Shown: positions 43,214 through 54,428, numbered from the stretch's first letter. The stretch is 64,000 nucleotides of DNA from Aegilops tauschii subsp. strangulata (GCF_002575655.3 NC_053036.3:161734627-161798626); one strand, 5' to 3'. Program-made: numbers and translations. The notes: generated by a model not told the origin, from the sequence alone.

Positions 43214-44259
43214 TTGTTGCTTCCCTATGTTTTATATATGTTCCTAGAGAAAACTAAGTTGAAAGATGTTAGTAGCAATGATGTGGATTGGATCCGTGAT
43301 CTGAGGATTATCCTCATTGCTGCACAGAAGTATTATGTCCTTGATGCACCGCTAGGTGACAGAACTATTGCAGGAGCAGATGCAGACATTTTGAACGTTT
43401 TGACAAAAGCTCGGTGTGATAACTACTTGATAGTTTAGTGCACCATGCTTTACGGCTTAGAACCAGGACTTCAAAAATGTTTTGAACGCCACGGAGCATA
43501 TAAGATGTTCCAAGAGTTGAAATTAGTATTTCAGACTCATACGCATGTAGAAAGGTATGAGACCTTTGACAAGTACTTTGCCTAAAAGATGGAGGAGAAT
43601 ACCTCAACCAGTGAGCATGTGCTCAGATTGTCTGGGTACTACAATTGCTTGAATCAAGTGGGAGTTAATCTTCCAGATAAGATAGTAATTGACAAAGTTC
43701 TCTAGTCACTATCACCAAGTTAATAGAACTTCGTGATGAACTGTAATATGCAAGGGATGAAGAAAACAATTCCCAAGCTCTTCGCGATGCTAAAATCGGC
43801 GAAGGTAGAAATCAAGAAAAACATCAGGTGTTGATGGTTGACAAGACCACTAGTTTCAAGAAAAGGGGCAAAGGGAAGAAGGGGAACTTCAAGAAGAACG
43901 GCAAGCAAGTTGCTGCTCAAGTGAAGAAGCCCAAGTCTAGACCTAAGCCTGAGACTAAGTGCTTCTACTGCAAAAGGACTGGTCACTGGAAGTGGAACTG
44001 CCCTAGATACTTGGCGGATAAGAAGGATGGCAAAGTGAACAATGCTATATTTGATATACATGTTATTGATGTGTACTTTACTAGTGTTTATAGCAACCCC
44101 TTAGTATTTGATACCGGTTCAGTTGCTAAGAGTAGTAACTCGAAACGGGAGTTGCAGAATGAACAGAGACTAGTTAAGGGTGAAGTGACGATGTGTGTTG
44201 GAAGTGGTTCCAAGATTAATATGATCATCATCGCACACTCCCTATACTCTCGGGATTAG
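43214..44259 (+). pseudogene. Gag and protease start, Angela-type element
   Basis: Gag similarity begins near 43228 (KDVSSNDVDWIRDLRIILIA) and runs through stops at 43436-43438, 43583-43585 and about 43703. A frame change follows, then a CCHC knuckle near 43960 (CFYCKRTGHWKWNCPRYL). The protease site VFDTGSVAKSSNS is recognisable near 44107. Confidence 0.85.
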
Positions 44260-44324
44260 TGTTAAACCTAAATAAATGTTATTTGGTGTTTGCGTTGAGC
44301 ATGAATATGATTTGATCATGTTTA

Positions 44325-44979
44325 TTGCAATATGTTTATTCATTTAAGTTAGAGAATAATTGTTGTTCTGTTTACATGAATAAAACCTTCTATGGTCATA
44401 CACCCAATGAAAATGGTTCGTTGGATCTCGATCGTAGTGATACACATATTCATAATATTGAAGCCAAAAGATGCAAAGTTAATAATGATAGTGAAACTTA
44501 TTTGTGGCACTGCCGTTTAGGTCATATTGGTGTAAAGCGCATGAAGAAACTCCATGCTGATGGGATTTTGGAATCACTTGATTATGAATCATTTTGATGC
44601 TTGCGAACCATGCCTCATGGGCAAGATGACTAAGACTCCGTTCTCCGGAACAATGGAGCGAGCCACTGACTTATTGGAAATAATACATACCGATGTATAC
44701 GGTCCAATGAGTGTTGAGACTCACGGCGGGTATCATTGTTTTCTGACCTTCACAGATGATTTGAGCAGATATGTGTATATCTACTTGATGAAATACAAGT
44801 TTGAAACACTTGAAAAGTTCAAAGATTTTCAGAGTGAAGTAGAAAATCATCGTAACAAGAAAATAAAGTTTCTACGATCTGATCGTAGAGGCAAATATTT
44901 GAGTTACGAGTTTGGCCTTCAATTAAAACAATGTGGAATAGTTTCACCAACTCATGCCACCTGGAACACCACAACATAA
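44325..44979 (+). pseudogene. Gag-pre-integrase and integrase N-terminal half, Angela-type element
   Basis: Two overlapping frames (44325-44597 and 44554-44979) hold the HHCC region (LWHCRLGHIGVKRMKKLH, CEPCLMGKMTKTPF) and the first two catalytic aspartates (IIHTDVYGPMS, RSDRRGKYLS). In the second motif the family has DRGGEY, so two residues differ. Confidence 0.85.
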
Positions 44980-45826
44980 TGGTGTGTCCGAACGTCATAA
45001 CCATACTTTATTGGATATAGTGCAATCTATGATATCTCTAATCGATTTACCACTATCGCTTTGGGGTTATGCATTAGAGACAGCTGCATTCACGTTAAAT
45101 AGGGCACCATCTAAATCCGTTGAGACGACACCTTATGAACTGTGGTTTGGCAAGAAACCCAAGTTGTCGTTTCTTAAATTTTGGGGTTGCGGTGCTTATG
45201 TGAAAAAGTTTCATCCTGATAAGCTCAAACCCAAATCGGAGAAATGTGTCTTCATAGGATACCCAAAGGAAACTGTTGGGTACACCTTCTATCACAGATC
45301 CGAAGGCAAGACATTCGTTGCTAAGAATGGTTCCTTTCTAGAGAAGGAGTTTCTCTCGAAAGAAGTGAGTGGGAGAAAAGTAGAACTTGATGAGGTAACT
45401 GTACCTGCTCCCTTATTGGAAATTAGTTCATCACAGAAATCTGTTTCTGTGACTCCTACACCAATTAGTGAGGAAGCTAATGATGATGATCATATAACTC
45501 CAGATCAAGTTACTACCGAACCTCGTAGGTCAGCTAGAGTACGTTCCGCACCAGAGTGGTACGGTAATCCTGTTCTGGAGGTCATGTTACTTGACCATGA
45601 CGAACCTACGAACTATGAGGAAGCGATGATGAGCCCAGATTTCGCGAAATGGTTTGAGGCCATGAAATCTGAGATGGGACCCATGTATGACAACAAAGTA
45701 TGGACTTTGGTTGACTTGCCCGATGATTGGCAAGCCATAGAAAATAAATGGATCTTCAAGAGGAAGACGGACGCTGATAGTAGTGTTACTATCTACAAAG
45801 CTAGACTTGTCGAAAAAGGTTTTTGA
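44954..45826 (+). pseudogene. Integrase C-terminal half and reverse transcriptase start, Angela-type element
   Basis: The frame has the catalytic glutamate region (TPQHNGVSERHNHTLL), the FWGCGAYVKKF block and a linker with RRSARVRSAPEWYGN. The first reverse transcriptase block (VWTLVDLPDDWQAIENKW) precedes a stop at 45824-45826, where the frame shifts. Confidence 0.87.
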
Positions 45827-46900
45827 CAAAGTTCAAGGTGTTGACTACGATGAGATTTTCTCACTCGTATCGATGCTTAAAGTCTGTCCGAATCATGTTA
45901 GCAATTGCCGCATTTTATGAAATCTGGCAAATGGATAAAAAAACTGCAATCCTTAATGGATTTATTAAAGAAGAGTTGTATATGATGCAACCAGAAGGTT
46001 TTGTCAATCCTAAAGGTGCTAACAAAATGTGCAAGCTTCAGCGATCCATCTATGGACTGGTGCAAGCATCTTGGAGTTGGAATATACGCTTTGATGAGTT
46101 GATCAAAGCATATAGTTTTATACAAACTTGCGGTGAAGCCTGTATTTACAAGAAAGTGAGTGGGAGCACTAAAACCTTTTTGATAAGTATATGTAAATGA
46201 CATATTGTTGATCAAAAATGATGTAGAATTTTCTGGAAAGCATAAAGGAGTATTTGAAAGGAGTTCTTCAAATGAAGGACCTCGGTGAAGCTGCTTACAT
46301 ATTGAGCATCAAGATCTATAGAGATAGATCAAGACGCTTGATAATTTTTTTTCAATGAGTACATACCTTGACAATATTTTGAAGTAGTTCAAAATGGAAC
46401 AGTCAAAGAAAGAGTTCTTGCATGTGTTACAAGGTGTGAAATTGAGTAAGACTCAAAGCCCGACCACGGCAGAAGATAGAAAGAGAATGAAAGTCTTTCC
46501 CTATGCCTCAGCCATAGGTTCCATAAAGTATGCCATGTTGTGTACCAGATCTATTGTATACCCTACACTGAGTTTGGCAAGGGATTACAATAGTGATCTA
46601 GGAGTAGATCACTGAACAGCGGTCAAAATTATCCTTAGTGGAATAAGGATATGTTTCTTGATTATGGAGGTGACAAAAGGTTCGCCGTAAAGGGTTACGT
46701 CGATGCAAGTTTTGACACTGATCCATATGACTCTAAGTCTCAATCTGGATACATATTGAAAGTGGGAGCAATTAGCTAAAGTAGCTCCGTGCAGAGCATT
46801 GTAGACATAGAAATTTGCAAAATACTTGCGGATCCGAATGTTACAGACCCGTTGACTAAAATTATCTCACAAGCAAAACATGATCACACCTTAGTACTCT
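45823..46900 (+). pseudogene. Reverse transcriptase and RNase H remnants, Angela-type element
   Basis: Pieces in several frames: 45823-46200 has AAFYEIWQMDKKTAILNGF and SIYGLVQASWSWNIRFDE; 46394-46615 has GVKLSKTQSPTTAEDRKRMK and YASAIGSIKYAML. The YVDD active-site region near 46185 is damaged by substitution and frame change. RNase H is incomplete. Confidence 0.82.
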
Positions 46901-47075
46901 TTGGGTGTTAATCACATAGCGATGCAAACTAGATTACTGACTCTAGTAAACCCTTTGGGTGTTGGTCACATGTCGATGTGAACTATGGGTGTTAACCACA
47001 TAAAGATGTGAACTATTGATGTTAAATCACATGGCGATGTGAACTGGATTATTGACTCTAGTGCAAGTGGGAGAC
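46900..47075 (+). repeat. Short direct repeats and polypurine tract before the 3' LTR
   Basis: GTGTTAATCACATAGCGATG or a variant recurs four times (46905-47045). AAGTGGGAGAC, the likely polypurine tract, ends at 47075. This arrangement is usual in Angela-type elements. Confidence 0.8.
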
Positions 47076-48816
47076 TGGAGGAAATATGCCCTAGAGGTAA
47101 TAATAAAGTTATTATTTATTTCCTTATTTCATGATAAATGTTTATTATTCATGCTGGAATTGTATTAACCGGAAACATAATACATGTGTGGATACATAGA
47201 CAAATAGAATGTCACTAGTATGCCTCTACTTGACTAGCTCGTTAATCAAAGATGGTTAAGTTTCCTAGCCATAGACATGAGATGTCATTTGATAAACGGG
47301 ATCACATCATTAGGAGAATGATTTGATTGACTTGACCCATTCCGTTAGCTTAGCACATGATCGTTTAGTATGTTGCTATTGCTTTCTTCATGACTTATAC
47401 ATGTTCCTATGACTATGAGATTATGCAACTCTCGTTTACCGGAGGAACACTTTGTGTGCTACCAAACGTCACAACGTAACTGGGTGATTATAAAGGTACT
47501 CTACAGGTGTCTCCAAAGGTACTTGTTGAGTTGGCGTACTTCGAGATTAGGATTTGTCACTCCAATTCTCGGAGAGGTGTCTCTGGGCCCTCTCGGTAAT
47601 GCACATCACTATAAGCCTTGCAAGCAATGTGAATAATGAGTTAGTTGCGGGATGATGCATTACATAACGAGTAAAGAGACTTGCCGGTAACGAGATTGAA
47701 CTAGGTATTGAGATACCGACGATCGAATCTCGGGCAAGTAACATACCGATGACAAAGGGAACAACGTATGTTGTTATGCGTTTGACCGATAAAGATCTTC
47801 GTCGAATATGTGGGAGCCAATATGAGCATCCAGGTTCCGCTATTGGTTATTGACCGGAGACGTGTCTCGGTCATGTCTACATAGTTCTCGAACCCGTAGG
47901 GTCCGCACGCTTAAAGTTCTGTGACGATTGGTATTATGAGTTTATGTGATTTGATGTACCGAAGGTAGTTTGGAGTCCCGGATGAGATCGGGGACATGAC
48001 GAGGAGTCTCAAAATGGTCGAGACGTAAAGATTGATATATTGGACGACTATATTCGGACATCGAAAAGGTTCCGAGTGATTCGGGTATTTTTCGGGGTAC
48101 CGGGGAGTTACGGGAATATGAGGAAGAAGTAATGGGCCTCATGGGCCAAGTGGTGGAAGAGAGGAGACAGGGCGCGCGCCCCCCTAGCCCAAACCGAATT
48201 GGACTAGGGGGTCGGCCCCCCCCTTTCCTCCTTTTCCTCCCTCTCCTTCCTTCTCTTTCTCCTCCTTCCTTTCCTCCTCCTAGTAGGAGTAGGAAAGGGG
48301 AGTCCTACTCCTACTAGGAGGAGGACTCCTCCTCCTGGCACACCCTACATGGGCCGGCCAGCCTCCCCCCTTGCTCCTTTATATACGAGGGCAGGGGGCA
48401 CCCTAGGACACACAAGTTGATCTGTTGATCTCTCCCAGCCGTGTGCGGTGCCCCCCTCCACCATATTCCACCTCGGTCATATCGTAGCGGTGCTTAGGCG
48501 AAGCCCTGCGTCGGTAGCAACATCATCACCGTCATCACGCCGTCGTGCTGACGGAACTCTCCCGTGAAGCTCTGCTGGATCGGAGTTCGCGGGATGTCAT
48601 CGAGCTGAACGTGTGCTGAACTCGGAGGTGCCATACGTTCGGTACTTGGATCGGTCGGATCATGAAGACATACGACTACATCAACCGCGTTATGCTAACG
48701 CTTCCGCTTTCGGTCTATGATGGTACGTGGACAACACTCTCCCCTCTCGTTGCTATGCATCACCATGATCTTGCGTGTGCGTAGGAATTTTTTTGAAATT
48801 ACTACGTTCCCCAACA
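47076..48816 (+). repeat. 3' LTR, Angela-type element
   Basis: 1741 bases, TGGAGGAAATATGCCC to CTACGTTCCCCAACA, followed by GTCCA at 48817-48821. It contains a perfect inverted repeat at 48272-48325. Confidence 0.96.
48272..48325. repeat. Perfect 23-bp inverted repeat in the Angela 3' LTR
   Basis: Arms 48272-48294 and 48303-48325 are exact complements around an 8-base loop; the core is CCTAGTAGGAGTAGGA. The arms lie about 55 bases upstream of the TATA box at 48380. In the 5' LTR (about 41429-41490) the right arm has mismatches. Confidence 0.9.
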
Positions 48817-48821
48817 GTCCA
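48817..48821 (+). repeat. Target site duplication, right copy (GTCCA)
   Basis: It matches 40229-40233 exactly. Confidence 0.93.
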
Positions 48822-48903
48822 TGTCTCTTTCACACACGCACACACACTTTTTTCACTCACTCTTTCTATTTCACTCTCTCTCTCCCTCTCTCTTTAGTTG
48901 GGG

Positions 48904-49150
48904 ACTCTCTCACGTCCATAAGCATATGGATGTTTTGAAAGGTCAAACCTCAAAAAAGTTTGACTAGGTATATGTGGAGAAAAACATTTACATCTGGAAA
49001 GATCATTAGATTCATCACAACATTTACTTACTTCATACTATCATTTATCTTTGGTATTGTAGATATAAGTAATTTCTTTATAAACTTGGTCAAAGTTTCA
49101 AAAGTTTGACTTAAAAAAATGTTGGAACTACATTATCGACCGCAGGGAGT
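48904..49150. mobile_element. Degenerate Stowaway/mariner-type MITE in unit B
   Basis: This is the sister of 39361-39612: GGTCAAACCTCAAAAAAGTT at one side, TTGGTCAAAGTTTCAAAAGT at the other, ending CGACCGCAGGGAGTA. It was copied with the CT-rich unit. Confidence 0.7.
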
Positions 49151-49424
49151 AGCTCTTTCTCTCTCTCTGCTATCTCTCATGGGCCTCCCCTCTCACACGA
49201 ACACTTTATACCGACGGATTATACGCTCACTGTGTCAGCGTATAGCTCCGTATATTGTTTAGTTGACCGGTCAGCCAGTCCACATGCTGCCTTGTCAGCT
49301 CGTGTTTTGTATCTTCGTGTGCTGGCCCATGTGGCAGTGGGTGAAAATAAGTAAACTAGAGGCCCATCTGACATGTGGTGAAGTAAACAAAGTTGAAACC
49401 ACTCGGGGTAGCACCCCGCACGCT

Positions 49425-49430
49425 TATAAA
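49425..49430 (+). promoter_or_regulatory. TATA box of the F-box pseudogene
   Basis: TATAAA lies 156 bases before the ATG at 49587, leaving room for a leader of about 130 bases. Confidence 0.6.
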
Positions 49431-49586
49431 TTGGGGGCGCATTGAGGACACACTTCTTCCGCATGGAGGACGCACTCGCGCACAATTCACCACCGCGCGG
49501 CGGCATGCACAGAAGGACGCACTCACGCACACCCAACACACAACACACACCAGCACACGTGTACACTGGCGTCGCCGCCGGTTGAG

Positions 49587-52015
49587 ATGGACGGCGAGGC
49601 AGCCAACAAGCGGAGGCGGCTCGAGCCAAAACCGCATCCGGCGAGCCTGGACTTCATCAGCAGCCTCCCCGGCGACATGTTGCTCGTCATCATCGGCCTC
49701 CTCCCCACCAAATCTGTCGTGCGAACCGCCCTGCTCTCCCGGCGGTGGCGCCCCCTCTGGCGCCACGTCCCCCTCAACCTCACCGTCGACAGCTGCCTCT
49801 GCGACGGGGATTGCAAACGCATGGCCGCAGTCTCTAAGATCCTTTCATCGCACCCTGGGCCTGCCAGACGCCTTGACATCCGCATGTTCAGTACCAACTG
49901 CAAGGTCCAACCCAAGTTCGACGAGTGGTTCTTATCCCCCGCCATAGATCAGCTCGAGGAGCTCAGCTTTGAAGCTGGACGATGTCGCTCTCTGCCACCG
50001 TCCGTGCTCCGCCTCGCGCCAACGCTGCGCCGCGCCAGCTTCAGCTCCTGCTATCTTCCCCAGATTAATGCCGCGCCCGCCCTTCTTCTCCCTCAACTCA
50101 AGCAGCTCGACCTCTTCGACGTTTTCATCTCGAAGAAGGCTATGGAGCACCTACTCCGCAGCTGTACTACGATCGAGTACCTTCGTCTTGAGCAGATCCA
50201 CGGGTGCATTAGCCTCCACATCGCCTCGACGAATCTCCGATGGGTTTATGTGTCTTGCTGGCCCCGCAACAAGAATCAATTGGGAAGAGATCACTCCAGC
50301 TGTTCCACGTTATGGTCATTGAGAATGCGCCTTTCCTTGACTGATTGCTTGTATCGGATCTAGAAGGTCCAACAAAAATCAGGGTCATTGACGTGCCGAA
50401 ATTGACAGTGTTGGTGCACTCGTCTAGCAAATTCTCCGAACTCTGTATTGGATCCGTAATCGTTCAGGTACAGCACTCATCTTCTTCTCCGTCTTCTTGA
50501 AATTCACATTTTTAAATTTCTTCTTGATGTATTTACGACCGTCTTCCAGAAAATGATTCCACAAGCTTGACCCAGTCTATGCGCACAGTGAAGATCTTGG
50601 CAATAAAATCTATCGGCCCCAATCTGGATCAAGTTGTTGGATTCCTTACATGCTTTCCGTGCACGGAGAAGCTACTCATCGAGGTGAAACTTCTTTCCTA
50701 TTAGTAAGCGGTAATCACAACGTAGCTCAAATTTTTCGTAATTTTCCCAAATTACGATGACAAGTGTAGTGTTCAAAACTGCATATACGCACTGCACCGA
50801 AAGAAATGTTTTTAGTATTTTTTCTCACGTGATCACCTGCATCGTTTTTGTTGTTGTACTACTATAGTAGCCGAGGCTAGTCATAGTGGAAAGTAACTTA
50901 GACTACTCCAGTAACTCTATGGTTACCCTAAGAGCAAGTACTACTTCCGTCCTGGTTTACTCTTCCTATTTTGTAGTATCAAAATTTGACCATAGATTTA
51001 ACTGACAAAATGTTAATTCATGTCACTAAGAACTATATCGTTGGATTCATATTTGAACATAATTTCAAATGGTGTAATTTTTAGTGACATGCATTGGCAT
51101 TTTCTTACATAAATATATGGTCAAAATTTTATACTAAATAAGAGGTAGTAGAAAAGTGGGCTATAACGGCCCTCCACTATGTAGGCCAAAACACGTGCCA
51201 AATTCACTTGTGATGCATTTGGCATCGATGCCCCTCCATTGCTCACCTGGTGCCCCAATCTGGATCACCTACTTTGCTCTGGTGCCAAATTAACTCACGC
51301 AATGAAAAAACACTTGCGTGGGAGAGAGAGAGGACTGAGGCAATAAAAAACACTTGTTTGGGAGAGTGAGAGGCTGGTGTAGTTGGTTTGATTGATTTGT
51401 TTATACATGTGGGTCTGTGTGCACAGCGGTGCCAACTCTCTCACATCGCAAGAGCGGTGCCAAAATCTTTCGATTTGACATCGATGTGTATTATGGCATC
51501 GGCCACATAGTGGAAGGCAACAAATGCCCAAGCTCTTCACGTACTCCTAGGTAAATGAGAGGAAAGAGAAAGAGAGAGAGAGAGAGAAAGTGAAAAAATA
51601 TCACTAGCAAGCCAACCCTATCGTTTGAGCGAATGATATTGGTACCTCTTGATGGCACGGCAATCTTATACAACCAGCTGCTCTAATATGTTCTCTTCTT
51701 TTGCAGATAAAGAAAGACCCAAAAGTGAAAAATGTGCTGCACTATAACAATCTCATCGAATGCCTTGATCTCCATCTTACAGAAATTGATTTGATTGATT
51801 ACCGAGGCAGCACATCTGAGATTAAATTGGCCAGGTTCTTTGTTCTGGAGGCAACTGTGCTCAAGGTAATGAGGTTTGGCGTTCTCTAGCGCAACAATGA
51901 ATGGCGTGCTGATCACCGCAAGCATCTAAGCCTAAATGACAAAGTCTCCGCAGAAGCTGAATTTGTTTTTGAAACATCAAGTGGCCAGAGACTCGAAAAC
52001 TTATTTGCCCATTAG
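49587..52015 (+). pseudogene. F-box/FBD (LRR-type) protein pseudogene, three exons
   Basis: Exon 1 (49587-50467) encodes an F-box at residues 22-62 (FISSLPGDMLLVIIGLLPT, LSRRWRPLWRHVPLNL) and leucine-rich-like segments. Exon 2 is 50550-50683 and exon 3 is 51707-52015; all junctions have GT/AG. Exon 3 encodes the FBD-like end (EIKLARFFVLEATVLKVMRF). Intact relatives are substrate adaptors of SCF ubiquitin ligases. Lesions: a frameshift between 50265 and 50311, TGA at 50342-50344, a frameshift near 50562, and TAG at 51887-51889. Each half keeps clear similarity, so decay is fairly recent. A transcript could still encode a truncated F-box protein of 258 residues. Confidence 0.9.
50938..51160. 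mobile_element. Stowaway/mariner-type MITE in intron 2 of the F-box pseudogene
   Basis: It opens CTACTTCCGTCCTGG and has inverted inner blocks: AAAATTTGACCATA with TATGGTCAAAATTT, and CATGTCACTAA with TTAGTGACATG. The right terminus is degenerate. Confidence 0.7.
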
Positions 52016-52997
52016 TGACTTGTCAAGGCGGTGGATTTTAGTTTGTACGGTAATGCTGCATCCACCTAAAGTAACGAAAGTTCTTACGTAAACTTCCTAG
52101 TAATTCCCTCTTCGTAGGTGCAGCATTACTCCTAACATTTGTAATATCAGTTCGAAACTTGTAATATTACCATGTCCTATTCCTGCGTTTTCAAAATCCT
52201 GTGAATCAAACAGGTCCTGAGTTGGTGATGATGTTGTGCCTGCCATCTTTCACCAATAGCCGTCGGATCTAGATCTGACGCATACAAATCAAACTTCTCT
52301 AGTTTTGCAAAAAGATGCCCGCACTTGTTCCCTATTTAAAAACAACTCCTTGTCTCTCACAATCAGCCTTATGTCCTCCCCACCACATCTAGAAGGCCAT
52401 GGAAAAATCTGGCGCGATGGGCGCTGCCGGCGCCGTCCACCCCCCCCCCCCCCCCCAATATTGGTGTTCCGTGCAATGCACGGGCATCTACGCACGGGAA
52501 ATTATGTCGAACACGGCTAGTTGTAAGCAGGCTAGGTCTACTGCCATGATGATAGTGACTGCAGACGGTGAGGCTGACTATGGTATGCCGAACACGGCGC
52601 CTATACTCAGGTGTCATCTCCGGCGTATGGTCTTGTCACTTCACTGTGAGGAGCAGCACGTAATAATTTGACCAACGGGTAGTACAATGCTACTACATTG
52701 GTAGTACTACTACTACTAGTACTAGCACCACCGTCTGGATTTAGTAGTACTACCACGTCCATCTGGATTTAGTATTTGACTAGCAATATCTAGTAATGCA
52801 TGTCACAAAAAATGTACTACTCCCTCTGTAAATAAATACATGGTGTATTGTTTTATTCCTATCGGCGAGGTAACTTAATGTCTTTTTGCTACTTAATAGG
52901 ATTACATGCAATGAACTAACCACTGCATGTGATGTTTGGTAGTCTCAAGTTATTGAAAGCATGCACGGGCACGGAGGGGGACGCAGCTTCATTGACT
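52016..52997. other. Spacer without a supported gene
   Basis: It contains a poly-C run at 52440-52456, a TACTAC-rich stretch near 52690-52780 in which CTGGATTTAGTA occurs twice, and one isolated MITE-like end (CTCCCTCTGTAAATAAATA at about 52822). No coding region could be supported. Confidence 0.5.
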
Positions 52998-53081
52998 TAC
53001 TGCACCTGCCTTTGGGTGTATGACACGTGGGCCCAACGGGTGGCTGGCCAACCTGTCATACAGCCAAAGGCAGGTGCAGTA
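52998..53081. repeat. Hairpin: 28-bp inverted repeat with one mismatch
   Basis: Arms 52998-53025 and 53054-53081 pair at 27 of 28 positions around a 28-base loop. The core reads TGCACCTGCCTTTGG. It lies 60 bases upstream of the TATA box at 53141. A microRNA-like precursor, a tiny MITE or a chance inverted duplication are all possible; the stem is short for a plant microRNA precursor. Confidence 0.85.
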
Positions 53082-53140
53082 GAGGGGCGAGGAGTAGATG
53101 GCCAATGCGCACGTGAATTCAACGCAGTCTGCACTTCTCA

Positions 53141-53146
53141 TATAAA
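53141..53146 (+). promoter_or_regulatory. TATA box of the small gene at 53247
   Basis: TATAAA (context CTCATATAAAGG) lies 106 bases before ATG 53247, which predicts a start near 53172 and a leader of about 75 bases. Confidence 0.65.
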
Positions 53147-53246
53147 GGCTCCCGCCAGTCCAATCTACGAAATCCTACGCACCTACGCACCCAAGGGCAA
53201 GAGTGATCACTCCAATCGCAAGATCAGTTGACTAGAAGCTACACCC

Positions 53247-53816
53247 ATGGAGGCGATGAGTGCGAGCATCAGTCGGCTGTGCCAGATGGTCCACGACGCC
53301 GGCCTGCGGCCCGGCACCAAGGAACGTCTCTAGGTAGTGCTTGAGGCCGCCAGGACGAGGGGCCGCTTGGACGACAGCTTCGTCTCCTTGTTCGACGATG
53401 TCCTCGTCGGCTTCCTCGATAAGTGCACCGTCGTCAAGAAGCTCGCGGACGACCTTGACGTACGCCTCCAGCCCACGCGCCCAGGCTCTGGGATGCCTTG
53501 CACCCTCAACGGCCTCTATGGTGACAACCTCTTTGACGCACTGGTGGCCCTGCGACTGCCCGCCGTCGCGCCGGAGAATGTCCACCTCGAGGTCGCGCTC
53601 GCCGCGCAGCGCCTGGCGCAGCAAGACACCATCGATATAATCACCCACGTCTACGCGCAAATCGTCCACAAGGACTACTACATGCAAGAGGAGGACGATA
53701 GGACGCTGGCCTTCTTGGACCACAGAGCGACCTCCGATGGCATTGTTCAGAAGCACGTTGAGCTTGCCGCCAACGCCGCTGCTCCTCACACGTCGGTTGG
53801 TGACCCGGTGCACTAG
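53247..53816 (+). pseudogene. Small unidentified gene with one in-frame TAG
   Basis: From ATG 53247 (MEAMSASISRLCQMVHDAG) one frame runs 189 codons to TAG 53814-53816, interrupted only by TAG at 53331-53333 (codon 29, consistent with a CAG change). High third-position GC and the continuous frame suggest a real grass gene with a single exon. The protein is mostly helical and rich in Leu, Val and Asp (FVSLFDDVLVGFLDKCTVV, HLEVALAAQRLAQQDT). I recognise no domain. A shorter product could start within the frame after the stop, but the first Met there comes late. Whether the stop is an allele, a pseudogene lesion or an error is open. Confidence 0.6.
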
Positions 53817-54428
53817 GGCGTGAGGATGCCGTTGATGGATCTGTATGTATCTTTATCTTTCCGTCAAATCCATGTAGTAGTATATGGTACTACTAGTAAT
53901 TATCTTACCTTTCGCATCAACTTCATAATTTTCCTACGTACTCCATGCATGAACCGCGCCAGAACCAAACTTCTCATTACTCTAGGGAAAATCGTTATTT
54001 CTATCTATCAGTCGCCCCATGGAGCAGAACCAAATTTTACAAGTTACAAGTTCAAAAGGAAAAGCCTGCTGTGTTCGCGTCGCACCCCCACACGGTTTGT
54101 CCGGCACGCCGCTCAAGGGGGAATGTGAGTTGTGTTGCATTTTCACTTACAAGTGGGACCGCAGTTGAGCAAACCGACTATCGGCAAACCCCCACCCCAC
54201 CCACCGCGCGATGGCTGAGAAAACAGGAGGGAGAAGAGATGGCTGTAGCTAGCACGGACTCCAAGAAAATTGGTGTCGGATGGGACTCGTGTGGGTGGCG
54301 TGTGTCGTACTGCTAGACATGAATGCTAGTTATGGCCCATGCCACCCCACTATATCGAGGTGCTGGTTACGTAGAACAAATTTCCTGGAGTCCGTGCTCA
54401 GCCCTCCTCTATCTCTCTTCTCAGCCAG
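53817..54428. other. Spacer without a supported gene
   Basis: Nothing beyond possible 3' flank of the small gene could be recognised; the open frames here are short and lack similarity. Confidence 0.45.

Larger units (their letters stand above)
40234..48816 (+). mobile_element. BARE1/Angela-type copia retrotransposon, complete ends, degenerate coding
   Basis: The 8.6-kb element has two LTRs of about 1740 bases, a primer-site-like motif, degenerate gag, protease, integrase and reverse transcriptase, a polypurine tract and a GTCCA target duplication. The LTR text (GGAAATATGCCCTAGAGGCA at the start, CGTTCCCCAACA at the end) is that of the BARE1/WIS/Angela group. Many stops and frameshifts lie in the coding part, and RNase H is shortened, so it is inactive. 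It inserted into the second CT-rich unit. Confidence 0.95.
38350..49177. repeat. CT-rich tandem units, the second split by the Angela element
   Basis: The sequence is rich in TCTCTC and CACACA. Unit A (about 38651-39633) and unit B (39634-40233 plus 48822-49177) align in order. Shared landmarks are GACGCACCACTC-like starts, CACACATACACATG, CGATCTCCCACCCAT, CTCTATCACAAACA, AGATGCATG and a mariner-MITE-like block at the end. Unit length is near 0.97 kb. A third unit starts at about 49160 but is lost after a few dozen bases. No gene is seen. Confidence 0.85.

Noticed and set aside
49219..49945. Several 130-140-codon minus-strand ORFs
   Set aside because: They are antisense to the F-box leader and first exon and lack any domain.
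52440..52456. Poly-C run
   Set aside because: A simple homopolymer; it may be length-variable or an assembly weak spot, with no further meaning seen.
52822..52860. Possible Stowaway MITE end (CTCCCTCTGTAAATAAATA)
   Set aside because: No matching inverted end was found nearby.
53232..53813. 193-codon minus-strand ORF
   Set aside because: It is the complement of the small gene at 53247, whose strand has a TATA box and leader. It has no stop, so it is not fully excluded, but no promoter was seen for it.
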